From assembly GCA_963840235.1 (NCBI GenBank), contig CAWIYC010000008.1:270612-334611 (forward strand): a DNA stretch of 64,000 nt. Direction: 5' to 3'. A program made the translations under genes and the position numbers. Positions 38,103 to 46,438 of the stretch are shown in pieces. Under the pieces are notes generated by a model, which made no database searches, was not told the origin of the DNA, and saw only the letters and a program-made list of their open reading frames with translations. How positions within the stretch are numbered: position 1 is the first letter of the stretch; every line of letters begins with the position of its first letter. Source of the DNA: JBBRHQ01 sp963840235. Its GTDB lineage: Bacteria > Actinomycetota > Thermoleophilia > Solirubrobacterales > 70-9.

Positions 38103-38480
38103 CTAACCCTCGACCCTGGACTCAGCCTCGAGCGCCTCGACCCGCTCGGAGAGCTCGGCCACCTGCTTCTCCAGCAGCCGCAGCTCGTCGCGGGTGGCCA
38201 CCCTCATCCCCTCGATCGCCTCGACCACTCGCGCGGCCGCGCCGGCCGAGGCCTCCTGGGCCCCCTGGCCGCGCTGGCTGATCGCCTCGCGGGCGTCCTG
38301 GCCGCGCTGGGAGACCGACTCGCGGGCGCCGCGGCCGCGCCGGGTCACCTCGTCGAGCAGCTCCTGGGCGCGCTCGCCGGCCTCGGTGGTGGCGGCGAAG
38401 GTCCGCTCGATCGCCTCGCGCAGGCTGTCGGAGACACCCCTCTCGTGGGCTCTCGTCGCCGCCGCTCTTCGCCGAATCAT
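38103..38480 (-). CDS. Short alpha-helical (coiled-coil) protein 1
   Basis: 125 residues, almost all helix-forming. A basic N-terminus (IRRRAAATRAHERG) precedes SDSLREAIERTFAATTEAGERAQELLDEV, then Arg/Gln-Gly repeats (RGQDAREAISQRGQGAQE), and a C-terminal heptad coiled coil (LRLLEKQVAELSERVEALEAE). The pattern resembles phasin-like or lipid-surface proteins. It is not assigned to a known family. It is transcribed with the epimerase and acyltransferase genes downstream. A similar but separate protein is at 39192-39557. Confidence 0.7.
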   Translation of the reverse strand: MIRRRAAATRAHERGVSDSLREAIERTFAATTEAGERAQELLDEVTRRGRGARESVSQRGQDAREAISQRGQGAQEASAGAAARVVEAIEGMRVATRDELRLLEKQVAELSERVEALEAESRVEG

Positions 38481-38519
38481 CCACGGGTAAGAGCTTAGTC
38501 CGAATAACCTCGGGCGACC

Positions 38520-39182
38520 GTGCCCGCCCGGCTCCGACCCAGCGCCCCGATCGCCGCCGACGCGGTCCTCACCGGCGATCCCGGGCGGGCGATGATGCTT
38601 GCCCAGGAGCTGACGGTGCAGCCGAAGATGAGCAATCACGCCCGCGGCCTCTGGGGCTACTGGGGCGTGAGGGAGGACGGCCGCGAGCTGACGGTGCAGG
38701 CGACCGGGACCGGCGGCCCGAGCGCCGCGCTGGTCCTCGCCGACCTGGCCGAGCTCGGCCTGAAGCGGGCGGTTCGGGTCGGCACCTGCGTCTCGGCCGA
38801 CCCCGGGCCCGGCCTCGGCGAGGTGGTCGTGGTCGCCTCCGCATTCGCCGCCGACGGGGTCAGCCGCTCGCACGGCAACGAGGGCGCCGACCTCACCGCC
38901 GACCTCACCGAGGCGCTCGCCGCCGCCGCCGAGGGGGCCGAGGTCGTCCGGGCCGCCAGCTTCGACGTCCTCCCCGGGGGCGACGCCCTCGCCGGGGCGG
39001 GGTTCCGCGTCGCCGACATGCAGACGGCGGCCCTGTTCTCGCTCGCGCCCGGCCTCGGGGTCTCGATCGGGGCGCTGCTCGTGGTCGCCGAGGACTCCTC
39101 CGGCGAGCGGATCGGCGACGAGGCGCTGGAGAGCTCGGCGAAGCGCGCCGGGCGCACCGCCGCGGGCGTACTCTCAGGCTGA
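38520..39182 (+). CDS. Nucleoside phosphorylase family protein
   Basis: 220 residues of the PNP/uridine phosphorylase superfamily. The start has VLTGDPGRAMMLAQ (phosphate-binding GDPxR). The middle reads GTGGPSAALVLADLAELGLKRAVRVGTC, the hallmark of hexameric phosphorylases. ADMQTAALF (with the Met-Glu type ribose contact replaced by Met-Gln) and LLVVAEDSSG follow. It probably cleaves purine or related nucleosides, but the Gln instead of the usual Glu in the nucleoside-binding segment leaves specificity open. GTG start at 38520. It is divergent from the first helical protein and converges on the second. Confidence 0.78.
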   Translation: MPARLRPSAPIAADAVLTGDPGRAMMLAQELTVQPKMSNHARGLWGYWGVREDGRELTVQATGTGGPSAALVLADLAELGLKRAVRVGTCVSADPGPGLGEVVVVASAFAADGVSRSHGNEGADLTADLTEALAAAAEGAEVVRAASFDVLPGGDALAGAGFRVADMQTAALFSLAPGLGVSIGALLVVAEDSSGERIGDEALESSAKRAGRTAAGVLSG

Positions 39183-39191
39183 GGTCGAGCC

Positions 39192-39557
39192 TTAGTCTTC
39201 GACCTTGAGGCGCGACTGGTCGGCGCCGACGCTGACGTCGCCGTCGAGGCGGCGCCGGATCGCGCCGATGTCACGGGCAACCGTGTCGATCTGCTCCTCG
39301 ACCGACTCCAGCCGGTGCGAGAGCGAGCGCAGCCGGCGCTCGAGCCGCTCGACCTCGGCCGCCGAGGGCAGGTTGAGTGCCCCCATCGCCGCCTGCTGGG
39401 CCTCGATCGCCCGCTCGCGGGCGCCGAAGGCCGCCGAGAGCGCGCCGCCGAACATCGGGTTGTCGAGCAGGGCCTGGGCGAGGTCGCCGACCGCCTGCTC
39501 GCCGCGGGCGCGGATGCTCTCATCCTCGGGTTCGGCGTGGGCGCGTTCGTCGCTCAT
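39192..39557 (-). CDS. Short alpha-helical (coiled-coil) protein 2
   Basis: 121 residues. SIRARGEQAVGDLAQALLDNP, then MFGGALSAAFGARERAIEAQQAAMG, then a long heptad helix LPSAAEVERLERRLRSLSHRLESVEEQIDTVARDI. Like the protein at 38103-38480 it combines an amphipathic N-terminal half with a C-terminal coiled coil, the outline of phasin-like granule- or lipid-associated proteins, but sequence similarity between the two is limited. ATG at 39557 is chosen: the frame further upstream is non-coding. No known domain assigned. Confidence 0.7.
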   Translation of the reverse strand: MSDERAHAEPEDESIRARGEQAVGDLAQALLDNPMFGGALSAAFGARERAIEAQQAAMGALNLPSAAEVERLERRLRSLSHRLESVEEQIDTVARDIGAIRRRLDGDVSVGADQSRLKVED

Positions 39558-39782
39558 CTCAGACCCAGGGTACACGCCGCGGGACAAGGTTGTGGCCGCG
39601 TTAATCCATGCGGTCGAAGCGGTGGTCGTCCGCCCGTGAAAGGTAGTTTTTCGGGCACGGGTGCCCGCTTGCAATGGGAGAGAGGAACAAATAGCGTTGC
39701 CGTGGCTGCGCGTGGGGAGAGTGCGCGCGGTTGTGCCGGTCGTCATGCCTTCCAGCGGTAGCAGGAGAACAGTCGCCGTCAG

Positions 39783-42437
39783 ATGAGACATAAGCTCGCA
39801 CTGACCATCGCGCTCGCCGTCCTCCTGGCGGTGGTCGCCGGGGCGAGCCTGGCCGGGGCCGAGACGCAGAGCACGGCCGGCGCGGCGCCCAGCGGGAACT
39901 CGGGGCAGCCGGCGACGCCGCCACCCTCGAGCGGTCCGACGGTCGTCCCCGGGGCGACGATCGGCGGCGGTGTGCAGGCCGCGCCGACGATCGACGGCAG
40001 CATCAACGGCGGCGTCGGGGCTCCGGTGCCGGACATCGGCGGCAACAGCGAGCAGACCTCCCCGACCCCGGCGCCGGGCGGCGCCAGCGCCGATGGCGGA
40101 GCCGCCGCGACCGGCACCTCTCCCTCCACCGGCTTCTCCCCGATCGGGCCCTCGCCGCTGGGGGTCCCCAACTTCCTCATCGACTCGTTCGAGATCCCGC
40201 CCTTCCTGCTGCCGATCTACCAGGCCTGCGGCACCCAGTACGACATCCCCTGGCAGGTGCTGGCGTCGATCAACAAGATCGAGACCGCCTTCGGCACCAA
40301 CCTCAACGTCTCCACGGCCGGGGCGATGGGCTGGATGCAGTTCATCCCCTCGACCTGGGCCACCTACGGGGTCGACGCCAACGGCGACGGCCGCAAGGAC
40401 CCCTACAACCCGGTGGACGCGATCTGCGCCGCCGCCCGCTACCTGAAGGCGGCCGGCGGCGGCAGCGACCTCTACAACGCGATCTTCGCCTACAACCACG
40501 CCGACTGGTACGTGCAGGAGGTGCTGCTCTACGCGCGCGGCTACGGCAAGCTGCCCGAGGACCTCGTCGGCTCGCTCACCGGGCTGACCGAGGGCGCCCA
40601 CTTCCCGGTCGCCGCCGACGCCCGCTACGCCGACAGCATCTCCACCGACAAGGCGAAGCGCGACGCGACCCCGACCGCCGGCGCCGGCGCCCACAACGCC
40701 GCCCAGGTCGTCGGCCCCGCCCCCGGCCGCACCGGGATCGACATCTACTCGAAGTCGGGAGCGCCGGTGGTAGCGGTCAACGACGGCGTCATCACCGCGA
40801 TCGGCTCCTCGCCCTCGCTGGGGCGCTACATCGTCCTCCGCGACGCCTACGGCAACCGCTACACCTACGGCCAGATGGGCGAGATCGTCCGCAACCACCC
40901 GGTGCCGAAGCCCCAGCCCCTGACGGCCGAGGACTTCAAGCTGATCACCCCGCCCGACGACAAGAAGCCGACGGCGCCGGCGACCAACACCACCGCCGCC
41001 GAGAACGCCCTCAACACCACGGCCAAGCCGGGCAAGGCCGAGAACGAGGGACCGGGCTCGAAGCCTGACAGCGGCGGCGGGGGCGGCGGGTCACCCGCCG
41101 CGGGTCTGCCGGGTTACGGATCGACCGGATCGGCCGGCGCCACGGGGAACGCCGGGGCGACCGGCGCCACCGGGACCACCGGCGCCGCTGGGACGACCGG
41201 CGCCACCGGGGCAACGGGAGCGACCGGCCCGACCGGTGCCACGGGTGCCACCGGCGCCACCGGCCCGACCGGGGCCACCGGCCCGACCGGCGCCACGGGC
41301 CCCACCGGCGAACAGGGCGCCGAGGCCGGGGACAAGCACCCGCCGAAGGTGATCAAGCCGAGCGTGGTCGTCCCCAGCGGCGCCGGCCCCGGGCCGACCG
41401 ACACCGGCGGCAAGGGCGGCGAGGGGCGCCAGCGCTCCTACGCGCTCCCCTCCCGTCCCAACGTCGAGAAGGTGACCGGGGGCGGCACCTCCATCAGCGG
41501 CACCGCCGGCTACGCCACCTTCAACAACTACTACAACGACGTCTACGCCTACGACAGCTCGAAGGCGACGCTGGAGCCGATGAAGGTCGGCTCGAAGGTG
41601 ATCGGCGGCACCGTCCTCGGCAAGGTCGGCGACTCCGGCGGCACCCCCCACGTCAGCTTCTCGATCCGGCCCGCGGGCAAGAAGTCCCCGCCGATCGACC
41701 CGAAGCCGATCCTCGACGGCTGGAAGCTGCTCGAGGCGACCGCGATCTACCGCGCCACCGGCAAGGACCTGCTCAGCGCCGACCTCGGCGTCGGCGGCGT
41801 CCTTCTGCTCTCCAAGGAGGCGCTCCAGCGCCGGGTCCTCAATGACCCGCGGCTCTCCATCTACTCCTGCGGGCGCAGCGACATCGCCAGCGGCCAGATC
41901 GACCGCCGACTGCTGGCGGCGATGGAGTACCTGGTGGAGAAGGGCTTCCGCCTGACGATCACCTCGATCAAGTGCGGCCACAGCTTCCTCACCGCGTCGG
42001 GCAACGTCTCCGAGCACACCACCGGCGACGCCATGGACATCGCCGTCATCAACGACGTCCCGGTCACCGGCAACCAGGGCCCGGGCACCCTCGCCGACGC
42101 CCTGATCAAGAGCCTGCTCCAGCTCCAGGGGACGATGGCGCCTCACCAGATCATCTCGCTCGAGGACCTGCCCGGGACCCAGAGCTTCGCCCTCGCCGAC
42201 CACTACGACCACGTCCACGTCGGCTACTACCCCGACTACGGCGCCACCAGCGGCGGCTACTCGCAGGCGCTGAAGCCCGAGCAGTGGCAGCGCCTGATCA
42301 AGCGCCTCGGCCAGATCCAGAACCCCGACGTCTCGGCGACCCCCTCGCAGTACTCGCTCGAGCACGGCGGCACCGGCTCCGGGAACGGCAGCGGCAAGCA
42401 GAGCGGGCGCAAGCCGAGCGGCGGGAGCGGCGACTAG
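39783..42437 (+). CDS. Secreted multidomain cell-wall hydrolase with collagen-like linker
   Basis: 884 residues. Signal peptide 1-27, then a 100-residue Pro/Gly/Ser-rich spacer. Residues about 140-255 are a soluble lytic transglycosylase-like domain (NKIETAFGTN with the catalytic Glu near 166, then GAMGWMQFIPSTW). About 315-370 is M23/LytM-like (GIDIYSKSGAPVVAVNDGVI) but lacks the His ligands, so it is degenerate. About 440-516 is a GATGPTG-type collagen-like repeat. A second M23-like piece (KVGDSGGTPHVSFSIRP) follows. About 690-830 is an M15-like D,D-peptidase module (SEHTTGDAMDIA, DHYDHVHVGY). It probably remodels peptidoglycan outside the membrane. The leader holds a small hairpin (CGGGCAC/GTGCCCG, 39652-39667). 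Confidence 0.85.
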   Translation: MRHKLALTIALAVLLAVVAGASLAGAETQSTAGAAPSGNSGQPATPPPSSGPTVVPGATIGGGVQAAPTIDGSINGGVGAPVPDIGGNSEQTSPTPAPGGASADGGAAATGTSPSTGFSPIGPSPLGVPNFLIDSFEIPPFLLPIYQACGTQYDIPWQVLASINKIETAFGTNLNVSTAGAMGWMQFIPSTWATYGVDANGDGRKDPYNPVDAICAAARYLKAAGGGSDLYNAIFAYNHADWYVQEVLLYARGYGKLPEDLVGSLTGLTEGAHFPVAADARYADSISTDKAKRDATPTAGAGAHNAAQVVGPAPGRTGIDIYSKSGAPVVAVNDGVITAIGSSPSLGRYIVLRDAYGNRYTYGQMGEIVRNHPVPKPQPLTAEDFKLITPPDDKKPTAPATNTTAAENALNTTAKPGKAENEGPGSKPDSGGGGGGSPAAGLPGYGSTGSAGATGNAGATGATGTTGAAGTTGATGATGATGPTGATGATGATGPTGATGPTGATGPTGEQGAEAGDKHPPKVIKPSVVVPSGAGPGPTDTGGKGGEGRQRSYALPSRPNVEKVTGGGTSISGTAGYATFNNYYNDVYAYDSSKATLEPMKVGSKVIGGTVLGKVGDSGGTPHVSFSIRPAGKKSPPIDPKPILDGWKLLEATAIYRATGKDLLSADLGVGGVLLLSKEALQRRVLNDPRLSIYSCGRSDIASGQIDRRLLAAMEYLVEKGFRLTITSIKCGHSFLTASGNVSEHTTGDAMDIAVINDVPVTGNQGPGTLADALIKSLLQLQGTMAPHQIISLEDLPGTQSFALADHYDHVHVGYYPDYGATSGGYSQALKPEQWQRLIKRLGQIQNPDVSATPSQYSLEHGGTGSGNGSGKQSGRKPSGGSGD

Positions 42438-42475
42438 CCGCCAGAATCCGGCCCCTGGCTCAATTCTTCGGATTC

Positions 42476-43414
42476 GTGCAGTTCGACTACCCGGGCACGA
42501 TCGGCCTGCCGGACGGCCGCTACCTGTCGCGGCGCCCGGCCGCGGAGGACGCCCCGCCCGGGCCCGCCGGGATTGAGGTGGCCGGGGGGAGGGCGGAGCC
42601 GGGTGCGGGCGGGACGGAGGCAGGCGCCGGCGGCCGCGAGGAGCGGGTTCTGGTGATCGCCACCGAGGGAGCGCCGCCCCCGCCGCGCCGGCGCCGGATG
42701 CGGGCGCGGGCGGTCGAGCCGGGGTCCCCGCCGCAGCCGCTGCCGCTGACCCGGGCGACCGCGATCCGCGCCTTCGAGCCCTTCGCCGAGGAGTCCGAGG
42801 CGGAGCGCTGGCTCGACGCCGCCACCGATGTCGGCGAGACCGCCGACGCCCTGATCGAGGAGGGGATGGCGCTCCTCAACCGCGCCCTTCACGCCAACGC
42901 CGCCGCCTCGGGCGACACCCACGCGCCGGAGTTGACGCCGCGCCACGCGGCCGCGGTCCGGATCGGCTGGGGCAGCGGCGACCAGGTGGCCGCGGGCGAG
43001 TTCGCCGCCGCCCGCGAGATCGACGTCCGCGGGGGCGTGCCGAAGCGGCGCCGGGCCGAGGACCTGCGCCCGCAGGAGCGGGTCGCCGCGGTGCTCGGCG
43101 GCCGCGAGCAGATCGACGCCTGCGAGACGCTGCTGCTGCGCGCCCGCGCCGACCTCGACGCCGGCCGCACCCGCGAGGCGGCGCTGCAGCTGCGGGTCGG
43201 CCTCGAGGCGCTGCTGGTCGAGCTGCGCGAGGCCGTCGCCGACCCCGGCCACGACGAGGACATGGCGATCCTGGGGGAGCGACGCGGCGAGGCCGGCGAG
43301 GCCGCCAACGCCGCCCTGCGCGGTGAGCTCGACCCGGTCGCGGAGGGCGAGGTCGAGGAGCTGCTGGCGATCTGCGAGCGGGTGCTGCGACGCCGCCGGG
43401 TGCTGCGAGGATGA
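42476..43414 (+). CDS. Conserved protein of unknown function
   Basis: 312 residues. It begins FDYPGTIGLPDGRYLSRR after GTG 42476. The first 100 residues are Gly/Pro/Arg-rich (disordered). The rest is helical: TRATAIRAFEPFAEESEAERWLD, a middle helix ending ALLNRALHANAAA, then LRPQERVAAVLGGREQIDACETLLLRARADLDAGRTREAALQLRVG and a final REAVADPGHDEDMAILGER-GEAGEAANAALRG stretch. The ACETLLLRARxDLD and LRVGLEALL blocks recall conserved C-termini of unknown actinobacterial proteins. No catalytic motif is visible. It starts 38 bp after the wall hydrolase stop, so co-expression is plausible. Confidence 0.7.
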   Translation: MQFDYPGTIGLPDGRYLSRRPAAEDAPPGPAGIEVAGGRAEPGAGGTEAGAGGREERVLVIATEGAPPPPRRRRMRARAVEPGSPPQPLPLTRATAIRAFEPFAEESEAERWLDAATDVGETADALIEEGMALLNRALHANAAASGDTHAPELTPRHAAAVRIGWGSGDQVAAGEFAAAREIDVRGGVPKRRRAEDLRPQERVAAVLGGREQIDACETLLLRARADLDAGRTREAALQLRVGLEALLVELREAVADPGHDEDMAILGERRGEAGEAANAALRGELDPVAEGEVEELLAICERVLRRRRVLRG

Positions 43415-43445
43415 GCGCCCGATCGAGGGAAGCGATGGGTCCGGG

Positions 43446-44303
43446 ATGACGGGGGGCACCGGGATCGAGCACGAGGCGGGCACCTTCGCCGGCGCCGGCG
43501 ATCTCGAGATCTACTGGCAGTCCTGGCGCGCCGACGTCCCGGTGAAGGCGGTCGTCGTCATATCCCACGGCGCCGGCGAGCACGGCGGCCGCTACCGCCA
43601 CGTGGTCGAGCGGATCGTCCCCGCCGGCTACCCGGTCTTCGCCCACGACCATCGCGGCCACGGCCGCTCCGAGGGACAGCGGGCGGTGATCGACCGGATG
43701 CGCAACGCGACCGCCGACCTCGACGCCTTCATCGAGCGCGCCCGTGGGACCGAGCCGGAGGTGCCGCTGATCCTGATCGGCCACAGCATGGGTGGCTGCA
43801 TCTCCCTCGACTACGTCCTCACCGACCAGTCCAAGCTCGACGCGCTGGTGCTATCGGCGCCGGCGGCCAAGCTCGAGCAGGCCTCGCCGGCGGTCAGGCT
43901 CGCCAGCCGGGTGCTCTCGGCGCTGACCCCGGGGCTGGGGGTGTTCGCGGTGGACGCCGAGCTGATCTCCAACGATCCCGAGGAGGTCGAGGCCTACCGC
44001 ACCGACCCCCTCGTCCACCAGGGCAAGCTGCCGGCCCGCACCATCGCCGAGATGGCCGCCGCGATCGACACATTCGAGGAGCGGATGGGCAACCTCACCC
44101 TGCCGCTGCTGGGCATGCACGGGGGCGAGGACCGCCTGGCCCCGGTCGAGGGCAGCCGCATGGTCAACCGGCTGGCGGGCTCGGAGGACAAGACGCTGAC
44201 GGTCTACGACGGCCTTCGCCACGAGATCTTCAACGAGCGCCCGGCCGACCGCGAGCGGGTCCTCGACGACCTGCTCGCCTGGCTCGACGCCCACAGCGCC
44301 TGA
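43446..44303 (+). CDS. Alpha/beta hydrolase, monoacylglycerol lipase-like
   Basis: 285 residues. ISHGAGEHGGRY is the oxyanion/HGxGEHxGRY signature, HDHRGHGRSEG follows, the nucleophile elbow is GHSMGGCISL and the acid-His pair is MHGGEDRLAP and YDGLRHEIFNE. All are hallmarks of monoglyceride lipases (serine hydrolases of the 'lysophospholipase' COG2267 group). Cytoplasmic or membrane-associated. ATG 43446 follows the unknown gene by 31 bp on the same strand. Confidence 0.9.
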   Translation: MTGGTGIEHEAGTFAGAGDLEIYWQSWRADVPVKAVVVISHGAGEHGGRYRHVVERIVPAGYPVFAHDHRGHGRSEGQRAVIDRMRNATADLDAFIERARGTEPEVPLILIGHSMGGCISLDYVLTDQSKLDALVLSAPAAKLEQASPAVRLASRVLSALTPGLGVFAVDAELISNDPEEVEAYRTDPLVHQGKLPARTIAEMAAAIDTFEERMGNLTLPLLGMHGGEDRLAPVEGSRMVNRLAGSEDKTLTVYDGLRHEIFNERPADRERVLDDLLAWLDAHSA

Positions 44304-44316
44304 ACCCGAGCGTCCG

Positions 44317-45081
44317 CTATGCCGTGGTGGAACTCCCGGCCGGCTCGAAATCCCTGCCCAGCTCATATGCCCGTTGCAGGTAGCCGCGCAGGGTTTCCTC
44401 GTCGGCAACCGCGGCCCGGTAGAAGTAGGTGTGCTCCACCTCCCTGACACCGGGGTAGCGCAACCCCCAGTCATCGACGATGCGCGTCATCGGCTCCTGC
44501 CATTCGGCCTCGTAGTCCTCCCGGCTGAACAGGGTCGGGGTGATGATCACCGCCTTGCGGTGATGCAGCAGGCCGATGCGGCCGCTGACCTTCCCCTCCC
44601 AGCCCTCCGGGGTGAGGGCGAAGGCATTGCCGTAGGTGAACACCCGCTCGAACCACCCCTTGAGAATCGCCGGGTAGCCGAGCCAGAAGACCGGCGCGAT
44701 GAAAGCGAGGCCGTCGGCCCGCTCGACCCGGCTCCAATGCTCGGCGATGTCCCTGGGCCCGTGCTCGCGGATCAGCCTGGCGATCTCCCTGTTGTCCTTG
44801 CCGCGCAGCGCCCGTGAGGCGAGGAATCGCCGCAACGGCCCCCGGGCCCCGTCCAGAACGCGCTGCCCGGGGTCCATGCGCTCGAGAATGTGGGCCGGCA
44901 TGTCCTCATGGATCCAGTAGGCCAGGTCCTCCTGGCGGAAGACGGGGTCGAAGCCGACGGCATGCAGATCGAGGACATCGGCGCTGTGGCCGGCATCGCC
45001 GAGACCTTCGCTGAACCGCCCGAGGACGGAATGGCAGAAGGACTTCGGGTTCTGGTGGGCGATTACGGTCAGGACGCGCAT
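44317..45081 (-). CDS. NAD(P)H-dependent oxidoreductase, flavodoxin-like fold (NQO/KefF type)
   Basis: 254 residues. RVLTVIAHQNPKSFCHSVL (residues 2-20) is the FMN/FAD phosphate-binding opening of the NAD(P)H:quinone oxidoreductase-like flavodoxin fold. DVLDLHAVGFDPVF, FIAPVFWLGYPAILKGWFERVF (the FMN isoalloxazine-contact block) and a C-terminal KAVIITPT segment follow. It reduces quinones or nitro/azo compounds with NAD(P)H. The start is set at ATG 45081, where the family begins M-x-V-L. The frame upstream is unrelated. Confidence 0.88.
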   Translation of the reverse strand: MRVLTVIAHQNPKSFCHSVLGRFSEGLGDAGHSADVLDLHAVGFDPVFRQEDLAYWIHEDMPAHILERMDPGQRVLDGARGPLRRFLASRALRGKDNREIARLIREHGPRDIAEHWSRVERADGLAFIAPVFWLGYPAILKGWFERVFTYGNAFALTPEGWEGKVSGRIGLLHHRKAVIITPTLFSREDYEAEWQEPMTRIVDDWGLRYPGVREVEHTYFYRAAVADEETLRGYLQRAYELGRDFEPAGSSTTA

Positions 45082-45417
45082 CTGGTGAATTCGACCAGCT
45101 CGGGGCGGCGCCGTCATCCGGGAATGCCGACAGAGTCCCTGCGGCGAATCCCTGACCATGGTCGGGGCGAGGGCGGGAGGCTCGGGACCAATCGTGAAGC
45201 GCCCCGCAGGACTTGCGAGGCGCTCACAGGGGAGGAGAGATATCGATTGTTGTACTCCGCGCGAACTGTGCTGCTGCGGTCCGGCCGGAGCCATATGTCG
45301 GGCCCTATGAGGGCGGGTCCGCGATCTGGTTCGCGCAACGCCCACATTAGGGCGCCACTGGCGCCCGAACGAGATCGGCCCGCGAAGGTGGGTCGCAACC
45401 GGTTATCGCCGCCAAAA
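45082..45417. other. Intergenic region without recognised gene
   Basis: Between the oxidoreductase start and the LysR stop (both minus strand) there is about 400 bp. It holds a small perfect hairpin GGGCGCC-act-GGCGCCC (45350-45366) and an AT-richer patch near 45238-45260. No convincing reading frame, tRNA or promoter pair is visible. It may contain decayed sequence; the 23-bp duplication that follows (45418-45463) points to local instability. Confidence 0.45.
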
Positions 45418-45463
45418 CCAGCGGTTGGCTGCTGACGGCCCCAGCGGTTGGCTGCTGACGGCC
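45418..45463. repeat. Perfect 23-bp tandem duplication
   Basis: CCAGCGGTTGGCTGCTGACG followed by GCC occurs twice without a gap (45418-45440 and 45441-45463). It lies 17 bp beyond the LysR-family stop. Confidence 0.9.
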
Positions 45464-45479
45464 GGCTCCCGCTCGGCTT

Positions 45480-46421
45480 TCAGTCGCTGCCGGGCCCCCC
45501 GGTCTCGCCGCGGCGCAGGAAGGCGAGGAAGTCGCGGTCGGGTCGCGGCAGCGAGCTCGGGGTGCGGCAGACGACGACGAACTGGCGCGGGAAGCTGAGG
45601 CCCTCGACCGGGCGCCGGTGGAGGCGGTCGCGGGCCTCGTCGAGGGCCAGGGCCGAGAGCAGCACCGGCTCCGAGCGCTCCAGCGCCTCGCGCTTGGCCA
45701 CCGCGGTGCTGCCGACCTCGATCAGCGGCGGCGCCAGGTGCAGGCCGCGCTCGGCCAGCGCCGTCTCGACGCAGCGGCGGGTGTGGGCCTCGGGGTCGCG
45801 GGTGATCAGCGGCGTGCTCAGCAGCAGCCGCTGGGGGATCTTCTTGCGCCGGTACCAGGGGTGGCCCTCGGGGACGGCGACCACGACCTCGTCGTCGAGC
45901 AGGTGGAAGACCTCGAGGTCGTCGTGCTCGGCCATCTTCGGGTCGGCGGCGGTGATGCCGATGCTGGCGCGGCCCTCGGCGACCATGCGGCGGACGACGA
46001 TCGAGTTGGCGATCGTCAGCTCGACCGGCGCGTGCTGGGCACGGTCGGCGTGGTAGGCGACCAGCTCGCCGGGAAGGTGGAACTCGGCGATCGTGTGGCT
46101 GGCGGCGAGCCTGATCGGGTCGGGGTCGCTCTGGGCGCTGGCCAGCAGCCCCTCGACTATCTCGGCCTGGTCGAGCAGCCGCCTTGCCTCCGGGTAGAGC
46201 CGGCGCCCGGCGGCGGTCAGGGTGACGCCGCTGGAGGAGCGCTCCAGCAGGGTCGTCCCGGCCACCGCCTCGAGGCCGCGCAGCCGCTTCGACAGCGCCG
46301 GCTGGCTGATCTGAAGGCGGACCGCGGCCCGCCCCAGGGTGCCGAGATCGGCGGCGACGCAGAAGGCCCGCAGCTCGGCTATGTCGGGGGTGCGGATCAG
46401 GCGCTGCTTCTCGGAGGCCAT
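45480..46421 (-). CDS. LysR-family transcriptional regulator
   Basis: 313 residues. The N-terminal winged helix (IAELRAFCVAADLGTLGRAAVRLQISQPALSKRL; SQPALSKR is the recognition-helix hallmark) occupies residues 14-75. The periplasmic-binding-like effector domain follows, with HLLDDEVVVAVPEGHPW near 190 as its second subdomain. ATG 46421 has GGAGAGGAG directly before it. No divergent target gene is next to it; the HAD fusion upstream on the same strand lies only 17 bp away, suggesting co-transcription. Confidence 0.92.
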   Translation of the reverse strand: MASEKQRLIRTPDIAELRAFCVAADLGTLGRAAVRLQISQPALSKRLRGLEAVAGTTLLERSSSGVTLTAAGRRLYPEARRLLDQAEIVEGLLASAQSDPDPIRLAASHTIAEFHLPGELVAYHADRAQHAPVELTIANSIVVRRMVAEGRASIGITAADPKMAEHDDLEVFHLLDDEVVVAVPEGHPWYRRKKIPQRLLLSTPLITRDPEAHTRRCVETALAERGLHLAPPLIEVGSTAVAKREALERSEPVLLSALALDEARDRLHRRPVEGLSFPRQFVVVCRTPSSLPRPDRDFLAFLRRGETGGPGSD

Positions 46422-46438
46422 CTCCTCTCCCTCCGGCC

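Noticed and set aside
39558..39782. c-di-AMP (ydaO-type) riboswitch before the wall hydrolase
   Set aside because: Such riboswitches often precede wall hydrolase genes, and disA is present, but I could not place the conserved core elements; only a small 7-bp hairpin is evident.
41100..41330. The GAT/GPT-rich DNA as a mobile minisatellite
   Set aside because: It is an in-frame collagen-like protein repeat within the wall hydrolase, with Gly at every third residue, so it is explained as coding sequence.
44890..45435. Open frame on the plus strand upstream of the LysR gene
   Set aside because: It is mostly antisense to the flavodoxin-like oxidoreductase gene and has no family motifs or ribosome-binding site.
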